Assembly: GCF_900101455.1 (NCBI RefSeq)
Contig: NZ_FMZJ01000010.1
Span: 124,001 to 188,000, forward strand
Origin: Sphingomonas sp. YR710
GTDB lineage: Bacteria; Pseudomonadota; Alphaproteobacteria; Sphingomonadales; Sphingomonadaceae
DNA length: 64,000 nt
Reading direction: 5' to 3'
Shown here: in pieces, positions 16,562 to 24,953 of the stretch
How the letters are laid out: every line of letters begins with the position of its first letter
How positions within the stretch are numbered: the stretch's first letter is position 1
Notes under the pieces: generated by a model
What the model saw: the letters and a program-made list of their open reading frames with translations, nothing else
Databases searched by the model: none
What the model was told of the DNA's origin: nothing
Position numbers and translations under genes: made by a program

Positions 16562-17131
16562 TTACCGCGTCGCGCCGGGCTTCCAGAGCACGTCGCCCGC
16601 GCCCTGCAGGTTCAGGTATCGCGACATCACGAACAGGTGGTCCGACAGCCGGTTCACATAAGCGAGTCCGCTCGGATTGAGCCCGATTTCGGCCGCTGCG
16701 GCGACCGCCGAGCGTTCGGCGCGGCGGGCGATAGCGCGGCAGAGGTGGATCGCCGCCGCCGCCGGATCGCCGCCCGGCAGGATGAAGCTGCGGAGCGGCG
16801 CGAGCGTTTCGTTCATCGCGTCGATTTCCTGCTCCAGCCGCTCGACCTGCCCGGCGGTGATCCTGAGTGCCATGTCGGACGGGGTGAAATCATCGCCCGG
16901 TGTCGCGAAATCGGCGCCGAGATCGAACAGTTCGTTCTGGATGCGCGCGAGCATCGCGCGCTGTTCGTCGGCCATCTGGTGGGTCAGCGCGACGCCGATC
17001 GCCGAATTGAGTTCGTCGACATCGCCGATCGCCGCCATGCGCGGCGCATATTTGGGCAGCCGCGATCCATCGACCAGCCCGGTTTCGCCGGCGTCGCCGG
17101 TGCGCGTGTAGATTCGATTGAGCCGCACCAT
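16562..17131 (-). CDS. PduO-type cob(I)alamin adenosyltransferase
   Basis: 189 residues, full family length. The ATP-binding N-terminus IYTRTGDAGETGLVDGSRLPK and the GDVDELNSAIG motif are diagnostic; LRSFILPGG and CRAIARRAERS complete the active site. It transfers adenosyl from ATP to cob(I)alamin to make coenzyme B12, used in assimilation or salvage. No other cobalamin gene is present here. The start ATG follows the twin-membrane-protein stop by four bases, so the two are probably co-transcribed. Confidence 0.93.
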   Translation of the reverse strand: MVRLNRIYTRTGDAGETGLVDGSRLPKYAPRMAAIGDVDELNSAIGVALTHQMADEQRAMLARIQNELFDLGADFATPGDDFTPSDMALRITAGQVERLEQEIDAMNETLAPLRSFILPGGDPAAAAIHLCRAIARRAERSAVAAAAEIGLNPSGLAYVNRLSDHLFVMSRYLNLQGAGDVLWKPGATR

Positions 17132-17135
17132 CGGA

Positions 17136-17360
17136 TTATTTGCGGGTGGCGATCAGCAGGATGATGACGATGATGATGGCCAGCGCCTGGAACGCGACGC
17201 GCGCGCGCATCATCTTGTTCTGCTTGAGCGCCGACTGGCTGATGCCGCCGCCCTTCAGATCCTCCTCGGTCGTGCGCAGAAACGCGATGACGCCGCGCAC
17301 CAGCGCGACGACGGTGGCGATCATCGCCGCAAGCAGCAGCAGGCCGAAAAACGTGTTCAT
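17136..17360 (-). CDS. twin transmembrane (HIG1-like) small protein
   Basis: 74 residues: helix 1 TFFGLLLLAAMIATVVALVRGVIAFL, a short loop (RTTEEDLKGGGISQSALKQNKMMRARV), helix 2 FQALAIIIVIILLIATRK. The length, two-helix hairpin and loop with K/R match the HIG_1_N/twin-transmembrane proteins of alphaproteobacteria, some of which associate with respiratory complexes. It lies four bases upstream of the PduO gene. The function here is unknown. Confidence 0.8.
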   Translation of the reverse strand: MNTFFGLLLLAAMIATVVALVRGVIAFLRTTEEDLKGGGISQSALKQNKMMRARVAFQALAIIIVIILLIATRK

Positions 17361-17415
17361 GGCGGGGTGATAGCGCGATCGGGCGGCGCTGTCATCCGGC
17401 GGAAGCCATGTTCTA

Positions 17416-17793
17416 TCATGCGGGCAACCGGCCTTCCTCGAACAGCCACGCGATCGCCTCGTCCCGATCCATGAACACACGCAGATTGGGCGTCGGCAGC
17501 ACGCGTTGCGCCTGCATCTTGTTGATGCGCGTGCCCGCAACGATCGCGAAGGGCCCCTTGTTGCCGCTGCTCAGATCGTTGGCGAGTTGCTCGAAGGCCA
17601 TGCTGATTTCGGGGGATTGCACCGCGAATTCTGAAGATTCGGCCAGAAACCGGTAATTTCCGTGCCGGACGCGGATCTTCGCATGCAGGGCGCGGAGTTC
17701 GGACTGATAGGCCGTGAACGTCCGCATATCCCAAAAACCCTTCAGTTCCGCGGTCAGCAGCCTGCGGGCATCGTCATAGCATGTTCGAAACAT
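17416..17793 (-). CDS. STAS/SEC14-like (SpoIIAA-type) small protein
   Basis: 125 residues beginning MFRTCYDDARRLLTAELKGFWDMRTFTAYQSEL. The pattern of a short beta strand, LxG.W, helix, then FMDRDEAIAWLFE at the end fits the SpoIIAA-like/STAS alpha-beta fold often annotated in sphingomonads. There is no phosphorylatable Ser context I can confirm. A strong AGGA/GGAGAGGA ribosome site precedes 17793. It sits 34 bases downstream of gluQ-RS on the same strand. Confidence 0.6.
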   Translation of the reverse strand: MFRTCYDDARRLLTAELKGFWDMRTFTAYQSELRALHAKIRVRHGNYRFLAESSEFAVQSPEISMAFEQLANDLSSGNKGPFAIVAGTRINKMQAQRVLPTPNLRVFMDRDEAIAWLFEEGRLPA

Positions 17794-17827
17794 GGCCGTC
17801 CTCTCCGGAGGATTTCGCGTCCGCCGA

Positions 17828-18715
17828 TTATGAGGTCGTGAAATTTCGCGCACCATTCCGCAAATATTCTGACAATGCCCGGGGATCGAGACCATCCTCG
17901 TCGCGCATCGTCTTCAACGTCTTGGCCCCGCCGCGCTTGGCGAGGCGGCGCCCCTCTCCGTCGAGCAGCACCGCATGATGATGGTAATTGGGAACAGGCA
18001 GTCCGAGCAGCGCCTGCAGCAGCCGATGGATATGGGTGGCGTCGAACAGGTCGCGCCCCCGCACGACGTCGGTGATGCCCTGCGCGGCATCGTCGACGGT
18101 GACGGCGAGATGATAGCTGCTCGGCGCATCCTTGCGCGCCAGCACGACATCGCCCTGGGCTTCCGGCCGCGCGACGACCTCGCCTTCGGTCGCGTCATGC
18201 CAGTGCAGGGGGCCGGCCACTGCCACGGCCCGGGCCATGTCGATCCGCCATGCATGTGGCGTCGCGGCCATCCGCGCGACCCGGCTGGCTTCGGACAGCG
18301 CCCGGCACGTGCCCGGATAGACCGGCCCGCTTCCATGCGGCGCGAGCGCGCTCGCGGCGATCTCGGCGCGGGTGCAGAAACAGGGATAGATCAGCCCCGC
18401 CGCCCGCAGCCGATCGAGCGCCGCCGCATAGAGATCAAGCCGTTTCGATTGCAGGATCGGCGGTTCGTCCCATGTCAGCCCCAGCCAGCGCAGATCCTCC
18501 TCGATGCCGGCGACATGCTCGTCGCGGGTCCGCCCCGGATCGATATCCTCGATCCGCAGCAGAAATTTTCCGCCGCGTTGCCGCGCGAAATCATGGGCTA
18601 GCAGGGCGGAATATGCGTTGCCGAGATGCATGCGGCCCGTCGGGCTGGGCGCAAAGCGGGTGATAACTCGGGTTCCCGTACGATTTTTGCCCTGCAATAA
18701 AATTTCACCCGGCAT
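17828..18715 (-). CDS. gluQ: glutamyl-Q tRNA(Asp) synthetase
   Basis: 295 residues. TRFAPSPTGRMHLGNAYSALLAH carries the HIGH-type motif (HLGN), RIEDIDPGR recognises glutamate, and RRLAKRGGAKTL replaces KMSKS. CFCTRAEI with later Tyr/Cys residues forms the zinc site of the family. The enzyme lacks an anticodon-binding domain, as GluQ-RS does, and glutamylates queuosine at position 34 of tRNA-Asp. ATG at 18715 or GTG at 18718 are both possible starts; neither has a strong ribosome site. Confidence 0.93.
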   Translation of the reverse strand: MPGEILLQGKNRTGTRVITRFAPSPTGRMHLGNAYSALLAHDFARQRGGKFLLRIEDIDPGRTRDEHVAGIEEDLRWLGLTWDEPPILQSKRLDLYAAALDRLRAAGLIYPCFCTRAEIAASALAPHGSGPVYPGTCRALSEASRVARMAATPHAWRIDMARAVAVAGPLHWHDATEGEVVARPEAQGDVVLARKDAPSSYHLAVTVDDAAQGITDVVRGRDLFDATHIHRLLQALLGLPVPNYHHHAVLLDGEGRRLAKRGGAKTLKTMRDEDGLDPRALSEYLRNGARNFTTS

Positions 18716-18890
18716 CACGCGGACTCTTGACGGCGACTCACTGGAAATGCTGTCATACGCGCGTCACGCTTTGCAGCGAAAGGCGTGATCACAAGGGCGC
18801 GGCCGGAAGGTTTTGCGTTCCGGTGTGCGAACGGAACCTGAGGCAAGCCGGATGGGCTCACCATCACGTGCGGAAGGCCTTGGTCGTTTC

Positions 18891-19457
18891 ATGTACCATC
18901 CTGATCTCATCCGACATCCTGATAGCTGCCCGGCGTTGGTGCTCAACGCCGATTATACGCCCTTGAGCTATTATCCGCTCAGCGTCTGGCCGTGGCAGAC
19001 CGCGATCAAGGCGGTGTTCCTCGAGCGGGTCGATATCGTCTCCAATTACGAGCGCGAGGTGCACAGCCCGACGCACACGATGAAGCTGCCGTCGGTGATC
19101 GCGCTGCGCCAATATGTACGGCAGTCCGAACATCCGGCGTTCACCCGGTTCAACCTGTTCCTGCGCGACCGCTTCAGCTGCCAATATTGCGGTTCGGGTT
19201 CCGATCTGACGTTCGATCATGTGATCCCGCGCGCGCAGGGCGGCCGCACGACCTGGGAAAATGTCTCTACCGCCTGCGCACCGTGCAACCTCAAGAAGGG
19301 CGGGCGGACGCCAAAGCAGGCGCATATGCACCTGTTCGAACAGCCAATCCGCCCGACGAGCTGGCAGTTGCAGGAACATGGCCGTAGCTTTCCGCCCCAT
19401 TATCTGCACCAGAGCTGGCGCGACTGGCTCTATTGGGACATCGAGCTGGAAGCATAA
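18891..19457 (+). CDS. HNH endonuclease
   Basis: 188 residues from MYHPDLIRHP. The C-terminal HNH fold has CQYC at 97-100, DH at 109-110, N124, and C129/C132 (ACAPCN), the zinc-bound beta-beta-alpha nuclease. The N-terminal half (ALVLNADYTPLSYYPLSVWPWQTAIKAVFLERVDIV) is conserved in a widespread chromosomal HNH group of unknown physiological role. An in-frame ATG at 18852 would add 13 residues. No restriction-methylation or phage genes are nearby. Confidence 0.88.
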   Translation: MYHPDLIRHPDSCPALVLNADYTPLSYYPLSVWPWQTAIKAVFLERVDIVSNYEREVHSPTHTMKLPSVIALRQYVRQSEHPAFTRFNLFLRDRFSCQYCGSGSDLTFDHVIPRAQGGRTTWENVSTACAPCNLKKGGRTPKQAHMHLFEQPIRPTSWQLQEHGRSFPPHYLHQSWRDWLYWDIELEA

Positions 19458-19564
19458 ATCGGGGGCCTCGAGACCGAAATGAGCTGCCCCCGGAGAAGTG
19501 AACACAAGTGTACAGACAGCCGGGAACGAAACGGGCACAACGGCGCCGACGATCGGGGGAAGTT

Positions 19565-19798
19565 GTGCTCGCCAAGACGATGGAACGAATGGCCTATTCG
19601 GCCACGCCGAGAAATCTTGAAGCGTTGCGATGGCGCATGTCGGCGGCAACGCTCCAGACCCTCAGGGAGATTAGCGAGCGGGTTATCGATGAATTGGATG
19701 CGCCCCGCCTGCAAGATCTCGATCCGCCGATGTTCATGGGAATCCCGATCGAGATCGGGGAGCTACGTGATGGCCAGGTGGAATTGGTGACACTCTGA
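19565..19798 (+). CDS. small protein, unknown
   Basis: 77 residues from GTG at 19565 with GGGGGA about five bases upstream. The sequence (MERMAYSATPRNLEALRWRMSAATLQTLREISERVIDELDAP then QDLDPPMFMGIPIEIGELRDGQVELVTL) has one long helix and a short C-terminal beta-like part. It shows no signal or membrane segment. I recognise no family; the periodic composition looks like real coding sequence. Confidence 0.45.
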   Translation: MLAKTMERMAYSATPRNLEALRWRMSAATLQTLREISERVIDELDAPRLQDLDPPMFMGIPIEIGELRDGQVELVTL

Positions 19799-19973
19799 CG
19801 TTATGCTCGGTCGCATTCCGATAGACGGACTTCCGAAGCCAGTCTGAGACGGCCGTTCTTTCACGTCAGGATGCTGATGCAGTTCGTTACATAACCGTAA
19901 CAAATGCGCTTATCGTTTTCTTCGCGCGATTTATCCCGTTGACGAGGCCCGCGCTGCGTCGCAGCATCGCGAT

Positions 19974-22655
19974 ATGTCCAGCGCCCCGCCGATCACCCAG
20001 AATCCCGACATCCGCTTTCTCGGTCGTCTGCTTGGCGATGTGATCAAGGCCTATGGCGGGGAGGCCTTGTTCCGACGGATCGAATATATCCGTTCCAATT
20101 CGGTCGATCGCGCGCGCGGCATCGTCGATGCCCATTCGGTCGATCCGGGGCTCGACGCGCTGACCCTCGATGACGCGCTCGCTTTCGTGCGCGGTTTCAT
20201 GCTGTTTTCGATGCTGGCCAATCTGGCCGAGGATCGGCAGGGCGCGACGGCGGAACCCGGCGCCGATTTCGCGTCCGCGCTCGATCGGCTCGAAAAGGAA
20301 GGGATTTCGCGCTCCGACGCGCTCGGCTTGCTCGAAAATGCGCTCGTCGCCCCGGTCCTGACGGCGCACCCGACCGAGGTGCGCCGCAAGAGCATGATCG
20401 ATCATCGCAATCATATCGCCGAGCTGATGGCGCTCAAGGACATCGGGCGCACCGAGACCGCTGATGGCGACCTGATCGATCAGGCGATCTACCGGCAGAT
20501 CGCCTTGCTGTGGCAGACGCGGCCGCTGCGGCGCGAACGCCTTTACGTTGCGGACGAGGTGGAAACCGCCCTCGCTTATCTGCGCGACGTGTTCCTGCCG
20601 ACCTTGCCGGCGCTCTACGCGCGTTGGCAGCGGGCACTCGGCCATCGCCCGGCCAGTTTCCTGCGGCCCGGGACATGGATCGGGGGAGATCGCGATGGCA
20701 ACCCGTTCGTCACCGCCGATTCGCTGCGGCTGGCGCTGTCCCGATCGGCAGAGGCGGTGCTGGGCTATTATCTCGGACAATTGCACGCGCTTGGTGCCGA
20801 ACTGTCGATCTCGACCGAACTGGCCGAAGTCACGTGGGAGGTCGAGAAGCTTGCCGAAAAGAGCGGCGACAAGAGTTCGACCCGCAGCGATGAGCCCTAT
20901 CGCCGGGCGATCACGGGCATCTATTCGCGCGTCGCCAAGACCTATCAGGCCCTGGCCGGCCGGCAACCGTCACGCCTTCCCTTCACCGAGGCCGAAGGCG
21001 GCGCCTATCCCGATCCGGCCAGCCTGCGCGCCGACCTGGTCGATCTGTCGCACGCGCTCAACCGTACCGGCGCGGGTTCGCTTTCGGGCGGCGGTGCGCT
21101 CGGGCGGCTGATCCGCGCGGTGGAGACGTTCGGTTTCCATCTCGCGACGCTCGACATGCGCCAGAATGCGGATGTCCACGAACGGGTCGTGGCCGATCTG
21201 CTCAAGGTCGCCGGGGTCGAGGCCGATTATGCCGCGCTCGACGAGGATGCGCGGATCGATCTGTTGCGCAGCGAACTGGCCAGCAAGCGGCTGCTGCGCA
21301 CGCCGTTCGGTTCCTATGCCGAGGAGACGCTGTCCGAACTGGCGATCGTATCGGCCGCGGCCGAGGCGCATGGCCTTTACGGCCCCGCCTGCATAACCAC
21401 CTATATCGTCTCGAAGGCCGACAGCGTTTCGGATCTGCTCGAGGTCAATATCCTGCTCAAGGAAGCGGGGCTGTTCGTCCCCGGCGACGTGCCGCACGCC
21501 GCGATCATGGCGGTGCCGCTGTTCGAAACGATCGGCGATCTCGAACGGGCGCCCGCGGTGATGACGCGCTGGTTCGACCTGCCCGAGGTCGCGGCGATGA
21601 CGGCGGCGCGCGGCCATCAGGAGGTGATGGTCGGCTATTCGGATTCGAACAAGGATGGCGGCTATCTGACCTCGGTATGGAGCCTGTTCGAGGCCTCGAC
21701 CGCATTGGAGCCGGTGTTTGCTAAGGCGGGCGCGGCGATGCAATTGTTCCATGGCCGCGGCGGCGCTGTCGGTCGTGGTGGCGGATCGAGCTTTGCCGCG
21801 ATCCGCGCGCAGCCGCACGGCACGGTTCAGGGCCGCATCCGCATCACCGAGCAAGGCGAGGTGATCGCCGCCAAATATGGCACGCGCGAGAGCGCGGCCG
21901 CCAATCTGGAGGCGATGGCCGGCGCGACTTTGCTCGCAAGCCTCGAAAATCCGGTGCTCAAGCCCGAGGATATGACCCGTTTTTCGGCGGCGATGAGCAG
22001 GATTTCGGCCGATGCATTTTCCACCTATCGCGGGCTCGTATATGAAACCGAGGGTTTTCGCACCTTCTTCCGCCAGTTGACGCCGATCGCGGAGATCGCC
22101 GATCTCAAGATCGGGTCGCGCCCCGCCAGCCGGACCAAGAGCGACCGGATCGAGGATCTGCGCGCGATCCCCTGGGTGTTCAGCTGGGCGCAGGCCCGCG
22201 TGATGCTGCCCGGCTGGTACGGTGTCGGGCATGCGTTGAAAAGTTTCGGCGATGTCGGGTTGATGCGCGAGATGCTAGAAGCCTGGCCCTTCTTCCAGTC
22301 GACGCTGGCCAATCTCGAAATGGTGCTCGCCAAGTCCGACATGGATCTGGCCGAACGCTATGTCGCGTTGGTCGAGGATCAGGATATGGGCAAGGCGATC
22401 TTCGGCCGCATCCGCGACGGCTGGCAGCGGACGCATGACAGCCTGCTCGGCATCACCCGCCAGACCCGGCTGCTCCAGAAAAATCCCGCGCTGGATATCT
22501 CGATCCGGCTGCGCCTGCCGTATATCGAACCGCTCAACCTGCTCCAGATCGAACTGCTCAAGCGCCACCGCGGCGGCGAGGACGATCCCCGCGTCCGTGA
22601 AGGAATCCAGCTTTCGATCAACGCGATTGCGACGGCACTGCGCAACAGCGGCTGA
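19974..22655 (+). CDS. ppc: phosphoenolpyruvate carboxylase
   Basis: 893 residues, normal family length. It converts PEP and bicarbonate to oxaloacetate, refilling the TCA cycle. Hallmarks: VLTAHPTEVRRKSM (catalytic His), GGDRDGNPFVTAD, the FHGRGGAVGRGGG loop that closes over PEP, and the C-terminal R...NSG end (ALRNSG) used in aspartate inhibition. Single gene; the stop is 10 bases from the convergent minus-strand small gene. Confidence 0.97.
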   Translation: MSSAPPITQNPDIRFLGRLLGDVIKAYGGEALFRRIEYIRSNSVDRARGIVDAHSVDPGLDALTLDDALAFVRGFMLFSMLANLAEDRQGATAEPGADFASALDRLEKEGISRSDALGLLENALVAPVLTAHPTEVRRKSMIDHRNHIAELMALKDIGRTETADGDLIDQAIYRQIALLWQTRPLRRERLYVADEVETALAYLRDVFLPTLPALYARWQRALGHRPASFLRPGTWIGGDRDGNPFVTADSLRLALSRSAEAVLGYYLGQLHALGAELSISTELAEVTWEVEKLAEKSGDKSSTRSDEPYRRAITGIYSRVAKTYQALAGRQPSRLPFTEAEGGAYPDPASLRADLVDLSHALNRTGAGSLSGGGALGRLIRAVETFGFHLATLDMRQNADVHERVVADLLKVAGVEADYAALDEDARIDLLRSELASKRLLRTPFGSYAEETLSELAIVSAAAEAHGLYGPACITTYIVSKADSVSDLLEVNILLKEAGLFVPGDVPHAAIMAVPLFETIGDLERAPAVMTRWFDLPEVAAMTAARGHQEVMVGYSDSNKDGGYLTSVWSLFEASTALEPVFAKAGAAMQLFHGRGGAVGRGGGSSFAAIRAQPHGTVQGRIRITEQGEVIAAKYGTRESAAANLEAMAGATLLASLENPVLKPEDMTRFSAAMSRISADAFSTYRGLVYETEGFRTFFRQLTPIAEIADLKIGSRPASRTKSDRIEDLRAIPWVFSWAQARVMLPGWYGVGHALKSFGDVGLMREMLEAWPFFQSTLANLEMVLAKSDMDLAERYVALVEDQDMGKAIFGRIRDGWQRTHDSLLGITRQTRLLQKNPALDISIRLRLPYIEPLNLLQIELLKRHRGGEDDPRVREGIQLSINAIATALRNSG

Positions 22656-22665
22656 TCAGCGCGTT

Positions 22666-22821
22666 TCAGGCATCGACATATCGGCTTCGTTCGGAAATCA
22701 TTTTCTGCAGCAAGACGATCCGTTCGCGCTTTTCTGTGAGATCGCGGGAAGGATGCGCTGCGACGAGGTCGAGGAGCACGCGGAGCTCCTTCTTCCATTC
22801 CTGAACGATAGAGTCGGTCAT
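22666..22821 (-). CDS. very small helical protein, unknown
   Basis: 51 residues: MTDSIVQEWKKELRVL, then LDLVAAHPSRDLTEKRER, then IVLLQKMISERSRYVDA. The ATG at 22821 has a good GGAGG site four bases upstream, and the frame ends at TGA 10 bases from the ppc stop. It is charged, with heptad-like Leu/Val spacing, probably one helical hairpin. I recall similar short conserved hypotheticals in sphingomonads but cannot name a function. Confidence 0.6.
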   Translation of the reverse strand: MTDSIVQEWKKELRVLLDLVAAHPSRDLTEKRERIVLLQKMISERSRYVDA

Positions 22822-22908
22822 ACGGCCTCCATGGTCTGCGGCATTTGTAGATCCTAAATGTGAGCGGAGCGTGGAAATTCAACCGGTATGCGGCTCAAAG
22901 CGGCCGCT

Positions 22909-23319
22909 TCAGCCGATCTCGTCCTGCTGCCCGGCCCCTCCTGGGCCTGCCGCGGGGCGCACCGTCTCGGCGAGCTTCGCCATCAGCCGCACCCCGCTCT
23001 GCCCCTTTGACACGCGCTGCACCGCGCGTTCGAGGTCGCGGTACAGGGTCAGCACTTCATGGCCGAGCGAGGTCAGGCAGGCGCCTCCGCCATGGCTGCC
23101 GCCCTTGGCCGTGGTGATCAGCGGCTCGACCCATGACCGGTTCATCACGTCGGCGAGCAGCCATGCCCGGCGGTAACTCAGCCCCAGCTCGCGGCCGGCC
23201 GCCGAGATCGATCCGGTGCGGTCGATCGCTTCCAGCAGCGCGGCCTTGCCCGGGCCAATCGCGATTTCGGGGCCGTTATAGGCCTGCAGCTTCACCTTGA
23301 TATGCTGCTCTGCCGGCAT
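22909..23319 (-). CDS. ModE-type winged-helix regulator (HTH only)
   Basis: 136 residues. The N-terminal domain GPEIAIGPGKAALLEAIDRTGSISAAGRELGLSYRRAWLLADVMN is the ModE/LysR-like HTH that recognises promoter DNA; GGSHGGGACLTSLGHEVL follows. The molybdate-binding MopI domains of full ModE (about 260 residues) are absent, as in many proteobacterial short ModE proteins. ATG at 23319 has GGGGA at ideal distance; ATG at 23337 is the alternative. No molybdate transport genes lie in the window. Confidence 0.85.
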   Translation of the reverse strand: MPAEQHIKVKLQAYNGPEIAIGPGKAALLEAIDRTGSISAAGRELGLSYRRAWLLADVMNRSWVEPLITTAKGGSHGGGACLTSLGHEVLTLYRDLERAVQRVSKGQSGVRLMAKLAETVRPAAGPGGAGQQDEIG

Positions 23320-23382
23320 CTTGTCCCCGCTTCCCATCCGCCCCGTGAAGGCGCCTATTGAAACACCGTATTCGCGCCGAGT

Positions 23383-24147
23383 TCAATCGGGTGCGCGCAG
23401 CAGGCAGAAGCCGATCCGGTAGGTCGCGGTGCGCGGACCATCATCATAGGCGCTCGCCACCGCCCGCAGCGCCGATGGCGAGAGGGCGCGGTGCCCCTCC
23501 CGCGGGACCCCGGCGCCAATAGCTTTCAGCCGCCGCATGAAATCCCATGCATCGTCGTGCGGCTGCACGAAGCTTTCGATCGAAATGTCGGCTGCGAAGC
23601 CTGCGGGCGCCATCGCCGCCAAATCCATCTGGTCGGGATAGGCCGGTGTTGCGGGAATCAGCCCGGCGGCCCGATGCGCGGCATGCCATTCGGGGAAGCT
23701 GCCGGCCGCCATCGTCGCGAAGGCGATCCATCCTCCAGGCCGCAACAACCCCGCCAGTCGCATCACCGCAGACGGCTGATCGGAAAACCATTGGAACGTC
23801 AGGCTCGAGGCGATCAGGTCGAACATGGCACCATCGAATATCGGCTGCTCGCCATCCATCACGCGATAATCCCCCGCGATGCCGGTGATCGTCGCGGCGC
23901 GCGCGATCATTTCGGGCGCGATGTCGGTGACCGTCCAGCGCGAGCCCGGCAGCCAGCGCGCGAGTTCACCGGTCAGAAAGCCGGTTCCGCAGCCGATTTC
24001 GAGCACATGAGGCGTAGCGGGCAACGGCAAGGCCGCGGTCTTGCGGGCGAGCGCCTGCGCCACCTGTCGCTGGACGATCGCTTTGCGGGCATAATCATCG
24101 GCTTGCCCAAAGGCTCGGGCAATTCGGCTTTTGCGCGCGTCGGTCAT
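23383..24147 (-). CDS. BioC-like SAM-dependent methyltransferase
   Basis: 254 residues. Class I methyltransferase motif I VLEIGCGTGFLTGELAR, motif II VTDIAPEMIARA, post-I DLIASSLTFQWFSD and LRPGGWIAFAT. Together with the N-terminal IARAFGQADDYARKAIVQRQVAQAL this is the pattern of BioC (malonyl-ACP O-methyltransferase), which starts pimelate synthesis for biotin. No other bio gene is adjacent, so the substrate is inferred only from sequence pattern. Confidence 0.8.
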   Translation of the reverse strand: MTDARKSRIARAFGQADDYARKAIVQRQVAQALARKTAALPLPATPHVLEIGCGTGFLTGELARWLPGSRWTVTDIAPEMIARAATITGIAGDYRVMDGEQPIFDGAMFDLIASSLTFQWFSDQPSAVMRLAGLLRPGGWIAFATMAAGSFPEWHAAHRAAGLIPATPAYPDQMDLAAMAPAGFAADISIESFVQPHDDAWDFMRRLKAIGAGVPREGHRALSPSALRAVASAYDDGPRTATYRIGFCLLRAPD

Positions 24148-24207
24148 GCGGCGGGCCGTACAGGCTGGCCCGATCGATGCAAGCGGGTTTATGCCCCGCA
24201 GCTCCGG

Positions 24208-24639
24208 TCAGCCGGTACGTTTGCGACCGAAGCCCGTCGGTGCGGCGGCGCGGCGCAGCGGCGTCACCTGCGCGCTCGCCATCTCGCGTTCGAACAGATT
24301 GAGCGTTTCGATCAGCATCGGCCGAAGCCGCGGTACATCGCTGGCCAGTTCGTCGGGCGGCCGCCGGTCCTCGACGCATTGCCGCGCGACATGCTCGATA
24401 TGTTCGGCAAGCCGCCCGATCCCTTCCGCGCCGAATTGCAGCGAATCGCCCTTCAGCTTGTGCGCCGGCCGCACCACGCCAATAGCATCGCGCGCGCGAA
24501 ACGCCTGTTCCACGTCGAGCACGCTCTTGACCGCATCTTCGCGATAGAATCCCAGGATGCGCAGAAATTCCGGTCCGATCACATCGCGGGTTTCCGCAAA
24601 GGCCGTCCAGTTCACCACGCCTTCGTCCGTCCCGCCCAT
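24208..24639 (-). CDS. histidine phosphotransfer (Hpt) protein
   Basis: 143 residues with a four-helix Hpt domain. The phosphorylation motif is AHKLKGDSLQFGAEGIGRLAEHIE, with the His at about residue 59 in the canonical HxLKG context. It would relay phosphate between a hybrid kinase and a response regulator; no partner gene lies next to it. It is followed by a basic Pro/Arg tail (PLRRAAAPTGFGRKRTG). Confidence 0.85.
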   Translation of the reverse strand: MGGTDEGVVNWTAFAETRDVIGPEFLRILGFYREDAVKSVLDVEQAFRARDAIGVVRPAHKLKGDSLQFGAEGIGRLAEHIEHVARQCVEDRRPPDELASDVPRLRPMLIETLNLFEREMASAQVTPLRRAAAPTGFGRKRTG

Positions 24640-24716
24640 AGTCCCATCCCTGAACCTGCTGCGGTATCGGCAGCGTCGCGTGGCCCAAGAATAGGGAAAT
24701 GGCGTAAAGAGTGTGT

Positions 24717-24953
24717 TTACGCGGGCTTACGTAATATTCCGGCGTCCGGCGCGATTCGCCACCCGTCACGGGCGCCCTCGATAGCGGCTACCGACCAGCC
24801 CCGCGCCGCGGCGATGGCGGCGATTTCAGCGGGGGCGATCGGATCGTCCGCGTAGATTTCCACGCGCGTGGCGCCCTCGCGGATCGCGCGCGCGAGCCGG
24901 ATCACCGGCCACGGGCATTTCATCCCGCGCGCGTCGATGCGCGCGTCCGTCAC
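24717..24953 (-). CDS. TusA-family sulfurtransferase
   Basis: 78 residues: VTDARIDARGMKCPWPVIRLARAIREG with the CPxP signature, Cys at about residue 13. The family carries a persulfide for thiolation of tRNA or cofactor synthesis (TusA/SirA/YeeD). The GTG start overlaps the Der stop by four bases (GTGA), so translation is coupled to der. The C-terminal tail differs from E. coli TusA, so the exact sulfur acceptor cannot be named. Confidence 0.85.
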   Translation of the reverse strand: MTDARIDARGMKCPWPVIRLARAIREGATRVEIYADDPIAPAEIAAIAAARGWSVAAIEGARDGWRIAPDAGILRKPA

